Assembly (NCBI RefSeq): GCF_900107045.1
Contig: NZ_FNON01000008.1
Coordinates: 310,001 to 374,000, forward strand
Source of the DNA: Amycolatopsis xylanica
GTDB lineage: Bacteria > Actinomycetota > Actinomycetes > Mycobacteriales > Pseudonocardiaceae
Reading direction: 5' to 3'
DNA: 64,000 bases
Position numbers and translations under genes: made by a program. The notes beneath the pieces were generated by a model. That model did not search any database and was not told the DNA's origin. It was given only the letters and a program-made list of their open reading frames with translations. Positions 1 to 7,496 of the stretch are shown here, one piece after another (position 1 is the stretch's first letter; every line of letters starts with the position of its first letter).

Positions 1-76
1 AACACGGTCGCTGTCACGCCGACCCGGCCCCTTTCCGCCGATCGTTGGTCGAAAAGAGTCTGGCACAGAACCGGAC

Positions 77-1204
77 ATGCGACCCGAGACACTCCGGCAC
101 GGATCGGCGACGGCCGCACTCCGCCGATTTCACGAAAGACCGGCATTTACGCGCGGACAGCACCGCGTCGCCTACCTTCGACGCATCGACCTGAGAAAAG
201 TACTCCACCAGTTCGGCGTCGCCGGTATTCGCCGGACACGCCATATCACGACGGGCCTGATGAACCGGTGCTGGGAAGTCGTCGCGCACGACGGGCGACG
301 ACTTTTCGTCAAACAGGTTCTCGAACTTTCGGTGACGCAGACCGAATTGCACCACTACGCGACCCGCGCGCTCAATGAACTCGGATTACCCGTCCCGGCC
401 CCGATGCTCACTCGTGCCGGAAACACCCTCGCCGAAACCGGCGAGGGATGGTTCGCCGTTTATCCATGGTCGGCGGGAATTCACCGCCCGGGACCACAGC
501 TGACCATTCGGCAGGCCGCGGACCTCGGCACGTTGTTCGCGAAAATCCAAAGTGGACTGCGCGAGGTCATGCCCGCGGCCGAACCACTGCGGGCGCCACC
601 GCCCTTCGATCCGGCCGAGACACTGCGCGAAGTGGAGCACTTCCGGCTCGTGATCTCCCGGCTGCCCGGCCTGAGCACCTTCGACCGCTTCGTGCTGGCG
701 GATCTTCGCGACCGTGAGGCGATGCTGGCCGCGGCGCCCTCGCCGGGCCCACTGAGCGGGCCAGGCGGCTGGACGCACGGTGACTTCCATGGCCTCAACG
801 TGCTCTGGCGGTCCGGCGAGGTGTCCGCCGTGGTCGACTTCGACCGGCTGAGCTGCCTGCCGTATGCCAGCGAACTGGTGCGTTCGGTCATGATTCTGTT
901 CACTTATGGCGACCGGCGTGGTATGGCGGTCGAACAGGTGGCAGCCTTCATCAACGCCTATCGGGCGGTGTCACCACTCACCGGAGAAGAACTGCGCACC
1001 GCGGCGAATCACTATTGGCGAGAACGCCTCGGTAACCTTACTCAGCTTGAAAGGCATTACCACCACGACGAAAAGGCACGTGACCATATCTTCGTGCGAT
1101 CCGGTATATTGCTCAGCTGGTGGTGGCGGCATCCGGAGCAAGTCGGCTTCCTGTTCTCCAACACCGATCCGCGCAGTGGAGAATCACCGGCGGGCATGGT
1201 GTGA
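77..1204 (+). CDS. APH/homoserine-kinase-like phosphotransferase
   Basis: Small-molecule kinase of the APH (aminoglycoside/choline/homoserine phosphotransferase) fold. A lysine-bearing strand (RRLFVKQV, about residue 77) is followed by the Brenner-type catalytic motif HGDFHGLN at residues 234-241 and the metal-binding VVDFDRL near 252-258. About 375 residues is slightly long for the family because the first ~38 residues lie before the recognisable domain and have no clear ribosome site, so the true start may be further in. It sits 88 bases upstream of a leader-type peptide gene on the same strand and next to oxidative and adenylating enzymes. I therefore infer a role in modifying or protecting a peptide product rather than primary metabolism. 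The substrate cannot be read from sequence; a resistance kinase is the main alternative. Confidence 0.8.
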   Translation: MRPETLRHGSATAALRRFHERPAFTRGQHRVAYLRRIDLRKVLHQFGVAGIRRTRHITTGLMNRCWEVVAHDGRRLFVKQVLELSVTQTELHHYATRALNELGLPVPAPMLTRAGNTLAETGEGWFAVYPWSAGIHRPGPQLTIRQAADLGTLFAKIQSGLREVMPAAEPLRAPPPFDPAETLREVEHFRLVISRLPGLSTFDRFVLADLRDREAMLAAAPSPGPLSGPGGWTHGDFHGLNVLWRSGEVSAVVDFDRLSCLPYASELVRSVMILFTYGDRRGMAVEQVAAFINAYRAVSPLTGEELRTAANHYWRERLGNLTQLERHYHHDEKARDHIFVRSGILLSWWWRHPEQVGFLFSNTDPRSGESPAGMV

Positions 1205-1291
1205 CGCAATCGCGGAACAGCAATTGCCCGGCGCGCAATTCGCTGGCTACGGTGAGCGCAGTGAACCGCACGAACGACTGAGGAGAGTCAC

Positions 1292-1408
1292 ATGAGCGAG
1301 GACAAGAACGTCACTCCGGAGAACGCCGACGAGAACGTCGCCACCCCCGCCGTCGAGCTGACCGACGACGAGCTGCAGGGTCTTTCCGGCGGCCTCGAGC
1401 GCATCTGA
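1292..1408 (+). CDS. Leader-type precursor peptide 1 (putative RiPP)
   Basis: Encodes 38 residues, too short for usual gene calling. AGGAG lies six bases before the ATG. The first ~30 residues are acidic (MSEDKNVTPENADENV...) and run into VELTDDELQGLSGG, a helical leader ending in a double glycine; only LERI follows. The arrangement resembles leader peptides cut after GG, but a four-residue tail is extraordinarily short for a core. A second peptide of the same design (3018-3119) lies 1.6 kb away and also ends in Glu-x-Ile. Together they suggest either a tiny core or a scaffold on which enzymes build at the C-terminus. No known class is recognised; no LanM, LanB or YcaO gene is near. Confidence 0.72.
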   Translation: MSEDKNVTPENADENVATPAVELTDDELQGLSGGLERI

Positions 1409-1445
1409 CGCCACGCGCCACGCCCCTGCCTGAGAGGGATGCGGA

Positions 1446-1850
1446 ATGAACCTCCCCAGCCAGCGAAGGACCGAGCGCGTGCTGCACCTGATCTCCTTCG
1501 GGTACCTCCATCTCGACGACGGCCGTCCCCCGCACGCCGACCGGGTCGAGGACGTCCGCGAGCGGCTCCGTGACCCGGCGGCCGCCCGCGACGTCCTCGA
1601 TCTGGACGGGCGCGATCCGCGGGTGCAGGACATCGTCGCGCGTACCCCTGGTGCGCGGGAGCTGCTCGCCAACCTGATCGACTACGCCGAGCTGCCGTGC
1701 GGCCCCCGGCGCATCGCCATCGGCTGCGCGGGTGGCAGGCACCGGTCCGGCAGCCTCGTCGAGCTGCTGGCCGCCACCTTGCGCGCCCGCGGCCACCAGG
1801 TCGAAGTCGAGCACCAGCACATCCATCTCCCCCGCGTGCTGCGGCCCTGA
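1446..1850 (+). CDS. Stand-alone RapZ C-terminal-domain-like protein
   Basis: 134 residues matching only the C-terminal half of RapZ (the domain that binds GlmZ/GlmY RNAs and GlcN6P in enterobacteria). FGYLHLDDGRPPHADRVEDVR matches the RapZ pattern in which FGY/H...AD is followed by D.R, and IGCAGGRHRSGSLVE matches the family's IGCTGGxHRSV motif. The N-terminal P-loop kinase half is absent, so this is a free domain and not housekeeping RapZ. It follows peptide gene 1 by 37 bases on the same strand and ends at a strong bidirectional terminator. Such free domains are known in databases, but their function is not established; here the context suggests service to the peptide pathway, for example nucleotide or sugar-phosphate handling. 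Confidence 0.75.
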   Translation: MNLPSQRRTERVLHLISFGYLHLDDGRPPHADRVEDVRERLRDPAAARDVLDLDGRDPRVQDIVARTPGARELLANLIDYAELPCGPRRIAIGCAGGRHRSGSLVELLAATLRARGHQVEVEHQHIHLPRVLRP

Positions 1851-1856
1851 CTCTTC

Positions 1857-1903
1857 ACAAGGGCGCCCCTTGTCACGTACAGCGTGACAAGGGGCGCCCT
1901 TGT
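1857..1903. terminator. Perfect 21-bp-arm hairpin between convergent genes
   Basis: Arms 1857-1877 and 1883-1903 are exact reverse complements with a 5-base loop. The hairpin lies between the RapZ-like gene (plus) and the JmjC gene (minus). The stop codon of the latter (1903-1905) overlaps the last base of the right arm. The hairpin reads the same from both strands, so it is probably a bidirectional terminator. No U-tract is needed in many actinobacteria. Confidence 0.75.
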
Positions 1904-2829
1904 CACGCCGGCTCGACGAGCCCGAGCAGGCTGCCGGGGCGCTGCGGCGGGTGAGGGTCGGACATCATCTCCCGGCGCGCGGTGCCGACCAGCTGCTCGG
2001 CGGTGAGCGCGGCCAGCCGCTCGCGCATGACCTGGATCAGCTGGTCCGCGGCCGCGGTGACGCCGGCGTCACCGAGCGGCAGCGCCGGGACGTCGAGCCG
2101 GTCGAAGAGCGCCTTCTCGGCTTCGCGACGCAGCTCGCTCAGCCCGATCTCGCGGATCGTGAGCGACAGATGCAGCGAGAAGCCGCCATCGCCGACGGCT
2201 TCGTGGCCGAACGAGCGCGGGATGTAGAGGATGTCGCCAGGCTCGGCGGTCACGTCGAGCAGCACCGGGCCCGGTTCGTCGATCCAGCCGAGCTTCCAGT
2301 CGCCGCCGGGCGCGCCCCCGTAGATGGTCCAGCGCTTCCTGCCCGCCAGCTGCAGGCAGAGCACATCCGCGTCGTCACGATGGGCGGGCAGCCCCTGCGC
2401 GCCCGCGGGCGTCAGGAAGACGAACGCCTCGGTCTTGCGGTACAGCTCGTCGGCGAGCCGGTTCGTCAGGTCCGCGATCTCGGCGTGCCAGTGGTGCGCG
2501 CAGCGGAAGAGGAGCGTGGCCCGATCCCGCAGCGCCGCGTGGACCTTGGCGGTGTCCGCGTATCCGCCGATCTGCTTCTCGTAGACATTCCGCGTCACGG
2601 TGTAATCCGCGAGGGAAATGCGCTGTTCCGATTTCACCATTTCCACATAGGGCGCGCGAAGAAGGCCACCGGCCAGCAACTCGTCGATATCGCCCAAGGT
2701 CAGTATCGACTCCGGCGGCATCGACATCCGCGCCAGGGCAGGCCGGGTTCCCTCACCTTCGGCCAAGAAGGCGGCCAGGTCGGCGACCTGGGACTTCATC
2801 GAGTTCTCACGCACCTGTGCTCCTGACAT
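1903..2829 (-). CDS. JmjC/cupin-like Fe(II)/2OG oxygenase
   Basis: 308-residue protein of the ROXA/YcfD-like JmjC group. Visible features are the HxD pair H150-R-D152 in PAHRDDADVLCLQLAGRKRW, the adjacent KRWTIYGG strand, and the distal iron ligand H209 in PGDILYIPRSFGHEA. Known relatives hydroxylate ribosomal proteins or peptides (YcfD hydroxylates an Arg of L16), and some JmjC proteins modify natural-product peptides. The gene is divergent from peptide gene 2, with a shared 188-base upstream region, and convergent with the RapZ-like gene, so I infer a tailoring hydroxylase for the small peptides. The start could also be the ATG at 2799; neither candidate has a strong ribosome site. Confidence 0.82.
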   Translation of the reverse strand: MSGAQVRENSMKSQVADLAAFLAEGEGTRPALARMSMPPESILTLGDIDELLAGGLLRAPYVEMVKSEQRISLADYTVTRNVYEKQIGGYADTAKVHAALRDRATLLFRCAHHWHAEIADLTNRLADELYRKTEAFVFLTPAGAQGLPAHRDDADVLCLQLAGRKRWTIYGGAPGGDWKLGWIDEPGPVLLDVTAEPGDILYIPRSFGHEAVGDGGFSLHLSLTIREIGLSELRREAEKALFDRLDVPALPLGDAGVTAAADQLIQVMRERLAALTAEQLVGTARREMMSDPHPPQRPGSLLGLVEPA

Positions 2830-3017
2830 GCTCGGCCCCAGAAACTGTTGTGGCCGAAGATACCCAGGAATCGGGACACCCTGGGGTATGCCATCAATCG
2901 ATGTAGCGCCCCGGCCGCGCCGGGCACGGCTCCGTGCAAAAGCTCGGATTCCCCTGTCCGGTAGCTACTGTCGAGCTCAGCTTGACCGGCAATTCCACCG
3001 TTCGAAAGGAAATCCCC
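2830..3017. promoter_or_regulatory. Divergent promoter region JmjC / peptide 2
   Basis: 188 bases separating two divergently transcribed genes, so both promoters must lie here. I see no clear dyad or -35/-10 pair. AAGGA at 3006-3010 is the ribosome site of peptide 2, seven bases before its ATG. Confidence 0.45.
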
Positions 3018-3119
3018 ATGAGCGAGCAGGAAATCAAGAACGAGGCCGCCGAGACCCCGGAAGAGGTCACCATCGAGGAGCTCGACCAGCTGGCCGGCGG
3101 CGGTGGCGAAACCATCTGA
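3018..3119 (+). CDS. Leader-type precursor peptide 2 (putative RiPP)
   Basis: 33 residues starting at the ATG with AAGGA seven bases upstream. The acidic N-terminus (MSEQEIKNEAAETPE) leads into EVTIEELDQLAGG, then GGETI and stop. It parallels peptide 1 in size, acidity, an (E)EL/ELQxL helix, a double-glycine site and the Glu-x-Ile end. It is the first gene of a plus-strand operon with the PaaK-like enzyme, an unknown protein and a 2OG-Fe oxygenase, so it is the likely substrate or scaffold of those enzymes. If cleaved at the first GG, the core is at most GGETI. An alternative upstream in-frame start (2934) has no ribosome site. Confidence 0.75.
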   Translation: MSEQEIKNEAAETPEEVTIEELDQLAGGGGETI

Positions 3120-3190
3120 GCAGACTCCCGTATGGCCGAGGCTTCGCATGACCTGAAGCCTCGGCCATACCTGTCCCGAGGACGACTCAC

Positions 3191-4552
3191 ATGACTCCGT
3201 ACATCAGCGCCGAGGAAGAAACCTCCCGAGCCGAAGAGCGGCGGCTGTCGTCCTTGCTGCCGAGGATCTTCGACCTTTTCGATCTCTACCGCCGAGTGGG
3301 CACGGACGCGCAGGCGGTCCAGGCCATGCGAACCGAACGCCTGGCGCGCATGCTCCGGCACGCACTGAGCGAAGTGCCTTTTTATAGGCGTTTCGCGGAC
3401 CTGGCGACCACTGTGGACGACGATCCCCATCTCGCGCTGCGTGCACTGCCCACCCGCACCAAACGGGAACTGGCGGCCGGCCTGCGCTCACACTGCGCGG
3501 ACAAACTGTCCAAAGAGACCGACTTCGCCGTGCGAACTTCCGGGACGACCGGCATCCCGTTCCGCTTCGTCATCGACGCCGAGCACCTGGCCCACACGAT
3601 CGCCCAGGGACTGGCCCATCAGGAGCCCGCCGTCCGCGGCGGCGCGTTCCACCTGCGCAAGCTCGAACTCTACGACCGGCGCCACGACGGCTGGTTCGAG
3701 TACACCTCGGCCGCGAAGGGACTCGCGCGCGTCGCGAGCCTCAGCCTGCGCGGTCTCGCCTCGGACCGCGAACACCGCGCCGCGGGCTTCGTGTGGCGGT
3801 TCGCCCCTGACATGATCTTCTGCCATCCCTCGCAAGCCTGCGAGCTGATCGGCCATTGCACCGAGCACGGCCTGCCGCTGCCCGCACCGTCGGTCGTCTA
3901 CACCAGCGGCGAGCAGCTGGACGCCCGCGACCGGGCCAGGATCGAGTCGGCGTTCGGCGCGCCGGTGCGCGACACCTACGGCATGCGTGAGGTCGGCGCC
4001 ATCGCGCACGAGTGCCCGTCCGGGCGCTATCACGTGATGGACGAGCGCCTGTGCGTCGAGATCCTGGATCCCGGCGGCGACGAGCCGGTGCCGGACGGGA
4101 CTGCGGGCGAAATCGTCGTCACGCACCTGATCAACCGGGCGATGCCGTTCCTGCGCTACCGGACCGGCGACCTCGGCATGATCACCGCCGCCGACCGGCT
4201 GCCGTGTGACTGCGGGCGGGCGTCGAGCACGCTCACGCTGACCGAGGGCCGCAAGAACTGGGCCATCACGTTCCCCGGCGGCGAGAGCGTCTCGGTGCTC
4301 ACCGCGAGCCGCGCCGTCCGCGGCTTCCCGGTCGAGCGGTTCCAGATCCTGCAGCAGGCGGCCGACATCGAAGTGCTGGTCAAATGGCTGCCCGAGGCCA
4401 CCGGCGCCGACACCGCCGCCCTGCGTTCGTCGCTCACGGAGCTCTTCGGTGACACCGGAGCCCGGGTGCGCTGCACGACGGCGGCCGACCAGGATTTCGT
4501 GCGCTCCCCCAGCGGAAAGCAGTCCGAGTTCCTGGCCGGGGTGAGCCGATGA
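3191..4552 (+). CDS. PaaK/CapK-like adenylate-forming enzyme
   Basis: 453 residues of the phenylacetate-CoA ligase/coenzyme F390 synthetase branch of adenylating enzymes. Motifs are the phosphate loop RTSGTTGIPFRF, the adenosine motif TYGMREVGA and the hinge FLRYRTGDLGM. Two CxC-type cysteines in LPCDCGRAS recall the metal site seen in some PaaK relatives. GAGGA precedes the ATG. It would activate a carboxylate as an acyl-adenylate for transfer to a thiol, amine or peptide. It follows peptide 2 by 71 bases and overlaps the next gene (ATGA). I infer that it activates either the C-terminus of the small peptide or a cap added to it; the acid cannot be predicted. Confidence 0.85.
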   Translation: MTPYISAEEETSRAEERRLSSLLPRIFDLFDLYRRVGTDAQAVQAMRTERLARMLRHALSEVPFYRRFADLATTVDDDPHLALRALPTRTKRELAAGLRSHCADKLSKETDFAVRTSGTTGIPFRFVIDAEHLAHTIAQGLAHQEPAVRGGAFHLRKLELYDRRHDGWFEYTSAAKGLARVASLSLRGLASDREHRAAGFVWRFAPDMIFCHPSQACELIGHCTEHGLPLPAPSVVYTSGEQLDARDRARIESAFGAPVRDTYGMREVGAIAHECPSGRYHVMDERLCVEILDPGGDEPVPDGTAGEIVVTHLINRAMPFLRYRTGDLGMITAADRLPCDCGRASSTLTLTEGRKNWAITFPGGESVSVLTASRAVRGFPVERFQILQQAADIEVLVKWLPEATGADTAALRSSLTELFGDTGARVRCTTAADQDFVRSPSGKQSEFLAGVSR

Positions 4553-5169
4553 GCACCGCCGTCCAGGCGCCCCGCCTGCACTTGTTCCCGCCGTTCAGCG
4601 GCGCGTCCCGCCACCAGGTCCCGATCGCCGAAACGTTCCAGTCGGTCTGGTCGCGGACCCAGCGCGAGCTGCCGCCAGGTCATCCCGACCGGGCTCGGCC
4701 GGTCAAACTGCATTATCGGGATGATCCGGCGTGGCAAGGCTGGCAGACTCCGCGTCCACTGTGGACGATGGTCGACCTGGCCGAGCTCGACCACGCCCGG
4801 CTGCCCGAGCCCGCGCGCCGCGCGAACCTCGAAACGGCCGCGTTCGTCGACGGCTGGCTGACCGACCACGGGCGCAAGCCGGATCCGGCCGCGGAACACC
4901 GGCTCGTGCTGCTGTTGTTCGTCTTCTGGTCGACGATCCGCCTGAACCGCGACGGCCACAAGCGCGACGGCTCGATCGCCGACCTGCCGCCCGCCGCCAT
5001 CGCGGCGATCTCGTCCTGGCGAACGCTTTCCCTGACCGGCCAGCCGGCCGCCGTCTTCGAGCGCCTGGTCGCCACCCGCTTCCGGCGCACGCCCTATCAG
5101 GCGGCCTTGGACCGGCGCATGATCGCGGCCGCGATCGACGTCCGGCTGAACGGAAAGGAAGTCCGATGA
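4549..5169 (+). CDS. Hypothetical protein, operon with PaaK-like enzyme
   Basis: 206 residues, no family recognised. Translation is coupled to both neighbours (ATGA overlap with 3191-4552, and overlap with 5166-5981), so it is part of the same pathway. The sequence is soluble-looking and mostly helical, with a conserved-looking hydrophobic segment HRLVLLLFVFWSTIRLNRDGHKRDGS in the middle and a basic, Arg-rich C-terminal helix. There is no signal peptide, no obvious catalytic triad and no metal motif. It may bind the leader peptide or act as the acceptor-side partner of the adenylating enzyme, but that is guesswork from position. Confidence 0.78.
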   Translation: MSTAVQAPRLHLFPPFSGASRHQVPIAETFQSVWSRTQRELPPGHPDRARPVKLHYRDDPAWQGWQTPRPLWTMVDLAELDHARLPEPARRANLETAAFVDGWLTDHGRKPDPAAEHRLVLLLFVFWSTIRLNRDGHKRDGSIADLPPAAIAAISSWRTLSLTGQPAAVFERLVATRFRRTPYQAALDRRMIAAAIDVRLNGKEVR

Positions 5170-5981
5170 CCTCGATCAAGGACAACTTCGGCGCCGGTCA
5201 CGGAGTGCTCGCCCCGTGGCCGGACGACTCGGCCGGCGGCGCCATGACCCGGCTCGAACAACTGCTCGCCACCCACCCGCCCGAGCAGACCTTCCCCGGC
5301 ATCGACGGCCTGCGCGCCGACCGCCAGAGCTTCTGGCTCGCGTCGGAGTACCTCGCGCCCGAGTTCAGCCGCGACACCGAGTTCCTGACCACATTGGACG
5401 GTGACCTCGCGGGAGGCCAAGAAGGCCAACGCTTCCTCGAGCGTTTCCCGTCGGCCGAGGCGCATCTGCTGACGCTCAAGCGGTTGCTGGACAACGCGCT
5501 CGCGCAGGCGGTGGCCGAGGTCGGCCTCCCGAGCGCCGGGCTCACGGTCCGGTACCGGGTGATCCGCTACGCCCCGGTCGAGCAGAGCTCGGCGGGCATC
5601 GGCCTGCACCCGGACGGCAACGTGATCTCCGCGCTCGTCACCAACGCACCGGGCCTGACCGTCTGGTCGGAGCGGACCGGGTTCACCGCACCCGGCCGGG
5701 ACGGCACGCTGCTGTTACCCGGCTCGATCCTCTACCGCTGGTCGAAAGGCTGCTACGAGCCCGCTTTCCACCGCGTCGCCGTGGAAAGCCGTGACCACGC
5801 CAAGTTCTCGATGGTCGGCTTCCTGAACTTCCCTGATCTCCAGACGGTTCCCGGCTTCGGCGGCGGCACGTACTTCAACGACGTGCGGACCTGCAAGGAA
5901 GACGACATGGACCGCGACGGCGACCTGGCCGCACTCTGGAAACGCCTCGACGCCGGGGTCGTGAGTGTTCCGGCCGGTTAG
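5166..5981 (+). CDS. 2OG-Fe(II) dioxygenase (IPNS-like fold)
   Basis: 271 residues. The iron ligands are visible as H148-P-D150 in IGLHPDGNVIS and H202 in PAFHRVAVES. A Lys-x-Ser (K213, S215) stands where the family usually has the 2-oxoglutarate-binding Arg-x-Ser. Known members hydroxylate, desaturate or cyclise amino acids and peptides. The gene overlaps the upstream unknown gene by four bases and closes the plus-strand operon headed by peptide 2, giving the locus two independent iron oxygenases (with 1903-2829). Its last eight codons (GVVSVPAG) and stop lie inside a copy of the 46-bp palindrome repeat, so the C-terminus was probably extended or trimmed by repeat insertion. Confidence 0.85.
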   Translation: MTSIKDNFGAGHGVLAPWPDDSAGGAMTRLEQLLATHPPEQTFPGIDGLRADRQSFWLASEYLAPEFSRDTEFLTTLDGDLAGGQEGQRFLERFPSAEAHLLTLKRLLDNALAQAVAEVGLPSAGLTVRYRVIRYAPVEQSSAGIGLHPDGNVISALVTNAPGLTVWSERTGFTAPGRDGTLLLPGSILYRWSKGCYEPAFHRVAVESRDHAKFSMVGFLNFPDLQTVPGFGGGTYFNDVRTCKEDDMDRDGDLAALWKRLDAGVVSVPAG

Positions 5982-6003
5982 AACCGGCCGCAACACTCAC
6001 GAC
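5958..6003. repeat. 46-bp palindrome, copy 1
   Basis: Palindromic repeat with outer arms GTCGTGAGTG / CACTCACGAC and inner arms GGCCGGTT / AACCGGCC. It contains the stop codon of the oxygenase (5979-5981) and lies eight bases from the stop of the convergent permease, so it can act as a bidirectional terminator. Confidence 0.85.
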
Positions 6004-6011
6004 CCCACTCG

Positions 6012-7394
6012 TCAGCCGACCTTCTGCTTCTTGCCGACCACTCGCCAGCCGATCGCCAGCACCACGGCCAGCACCGGGATCGAGTAGAACGCGATCTTCT
6101 CCGCACCGTCGGAGAACGCCATCAGCACCACGACGAGGACCAGGAAGCCCAGGGTGGCCCAACCGCTGTAGGGCGCGAGCGGCATCCGGTACGACGGCCG
6201 TTCCACCTCACCGCGCAGCGCGGCCTGGCGCAGGCGCAGCTGGCAGAAGATCAGGGTCGCCCAGGTGGTGATCACACCCAGCGAGGCGATGGCGATCGCG
6301 ATGTCGAACGCGTCCTTCGGGACCAGGTAGTTGAGCACCACGCCGAGCACGTAGGCGGCCGACGTGAACAGGATGCCGCCGTAGGGCACGTGACGGCTGC
6401 TCATCCGGCCGACGAACTTGGGCGCCTCGCCCTTGTCGGCCAGCGCGCGCAGGATGCGGCCGGTCGAGTAGAGGCCCGAGTTGCAGCTCGAGAGCGCCGC
6501 GGTGAGGACGACCGCGTTCATCACGTCACCGATGCCGGGGATGCCGAGCCTGCTGAACACCGTGACGAACGGGCTCTCGTCGCCGTTGTAGAACGGCCAG
6601 GGCAGCAGCATCGCCAGCATCAGCACGGAACCGACGTAGAACACGCCGATCCGCCAGACGACGCTGTTGATCGCCTTCGGCAGCACCTTGCGGGCGTCCT
6701 TGGTCTCACCGGCCGCGATACCGACGACCTCGATCGCGGAGTAGGCGAAAATGACCGCCTGCAACGTCATCAGCGCCATGCCGACGCCGGCCGGGAAGAA
6801 TCCACTGTGGCCGGTCAGGTTGTGCACACCCGCGGTGGTGCCGCCGATGTCCGCGCTGGTGAGCACCAGGCCGGCCGCGGTGACCAGGAAGACGACGATG
6901 GCCAGCACCTTGACCACCGAGAACCAGAATTCCAGCTCGCCGAACAGTTTCACCGAAAGTAGGTTCACCGCCAGCAGCACCCCGAGCGCGACCAGCGCGG
7001 TGATCCACTGTGGCACGTCCGGCAGCCACTTGTGGACGTAGATCGCCACCGCGGTGATCTCCGCGATGCCGGTCATCGCCCAGTTCACCCAGTACATCCA
7101 GCCGGAGGCGAACCCGGCCCACGGCCCGATGAACTTGCGGGCATAGGTGACGAAACTCCCCGAGCTCGGCTCGTGCAGCACGAGCTCGCCGAGCGCGCGC
7201 ATCACGAAATACGCGGCCACACCGCAGATCGCGTAGGAGAAGACCAGCGACGGGCCGATCTGGTGGAGCTTGCCACCGGCGCCGAGGAAGAGCCCGACGC
7301 CGATCGCGCCGCCGATGGCGATCATCTGCACTTGGCGGTTGCCCAGTGCTTTTGAATAGCTTTCACCTTTTTCGGTGAGCAGCGAGGAATCCAT
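6012..7394 (-). CDS. Amino-acid permease, APC superfamily (AnsP/GABA-permease-like)
   Basis: 460 residues with about twelve hydrophobic segments and the typical N-terminal signature of the amino-acid transporter family (QMIAIGGAIGVGLFLGAGG, then IGPSLVFSYAICG and EPSSGSFVTYA). Members import L-asparagine, proline, GABA or aromatic amino acids by proton symport. A glutaminase is divergently transcribed 102 bases away, which suggests glutamine or asparagine use, but specificity is not readable. It converges with the 2OG oxygenase gene over a palindromic repeat, so it is probably outside the peptide locus. Confidence 0.92.
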   Translation of the reverse strand: MDSSLLTEKGESYSKALGNRQVQMIAIGGAIGVGLFLGAGGKLHQIGPSLVFSYAICGVAAYFVMRALGELVLHEPSSGSFVTYARKFIGPWAGFASGWMYWVNWAMTGIAEITAVAIYVHKWLPDVPQWITALVALGVLLAVNLLSVKLFGELEFWFSVVKVLAIVVFLVTAAGLVLTSADIGGTTAGVHNLTGHSGFFPAGVGMALMTLQAVIFAYSAIEVVGIAAGETKDARKVLPKAINSVVWRIGVFYVGSVLMLAMLLPWPFYNGDESPFVTVFSRLGIPGIGDVMNAVVLTAALSSCNSGLYSTGRILRALADKGEAPKFVGRMSSRHVPYGGILFTSAAYVLGVVLNYLVPKDAFDIAIAIASLGVITTWATLIFCQLRLRQAALRGEVERPSYRMPLAPYSGWATLGFLVLVVVLMAFSDGAEKIAFYSIPVLAVVLAIGWRVVGKKQKVG

Positions 7395-7496
7395 GGTTGA
7401 CAGACGCTAGGGCTTTGTGTGGCAGGTCACCAAGCCCGCTAAGGAAGACTTAAGGTGTGCCACAGATCACGTCAGTGGTTTCGCTAGGCTGCGGCC

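Noticed and set aside
1292..3119. Lanthipeptide, lasso or thiopeptide assignment of the two micro-peptides
   Set aside because: Cores lack Ser/Thr/Cys arrangements for these classes and no LanM/LanB/LanKC, lasso cyclase or YcaO gene is nearby.
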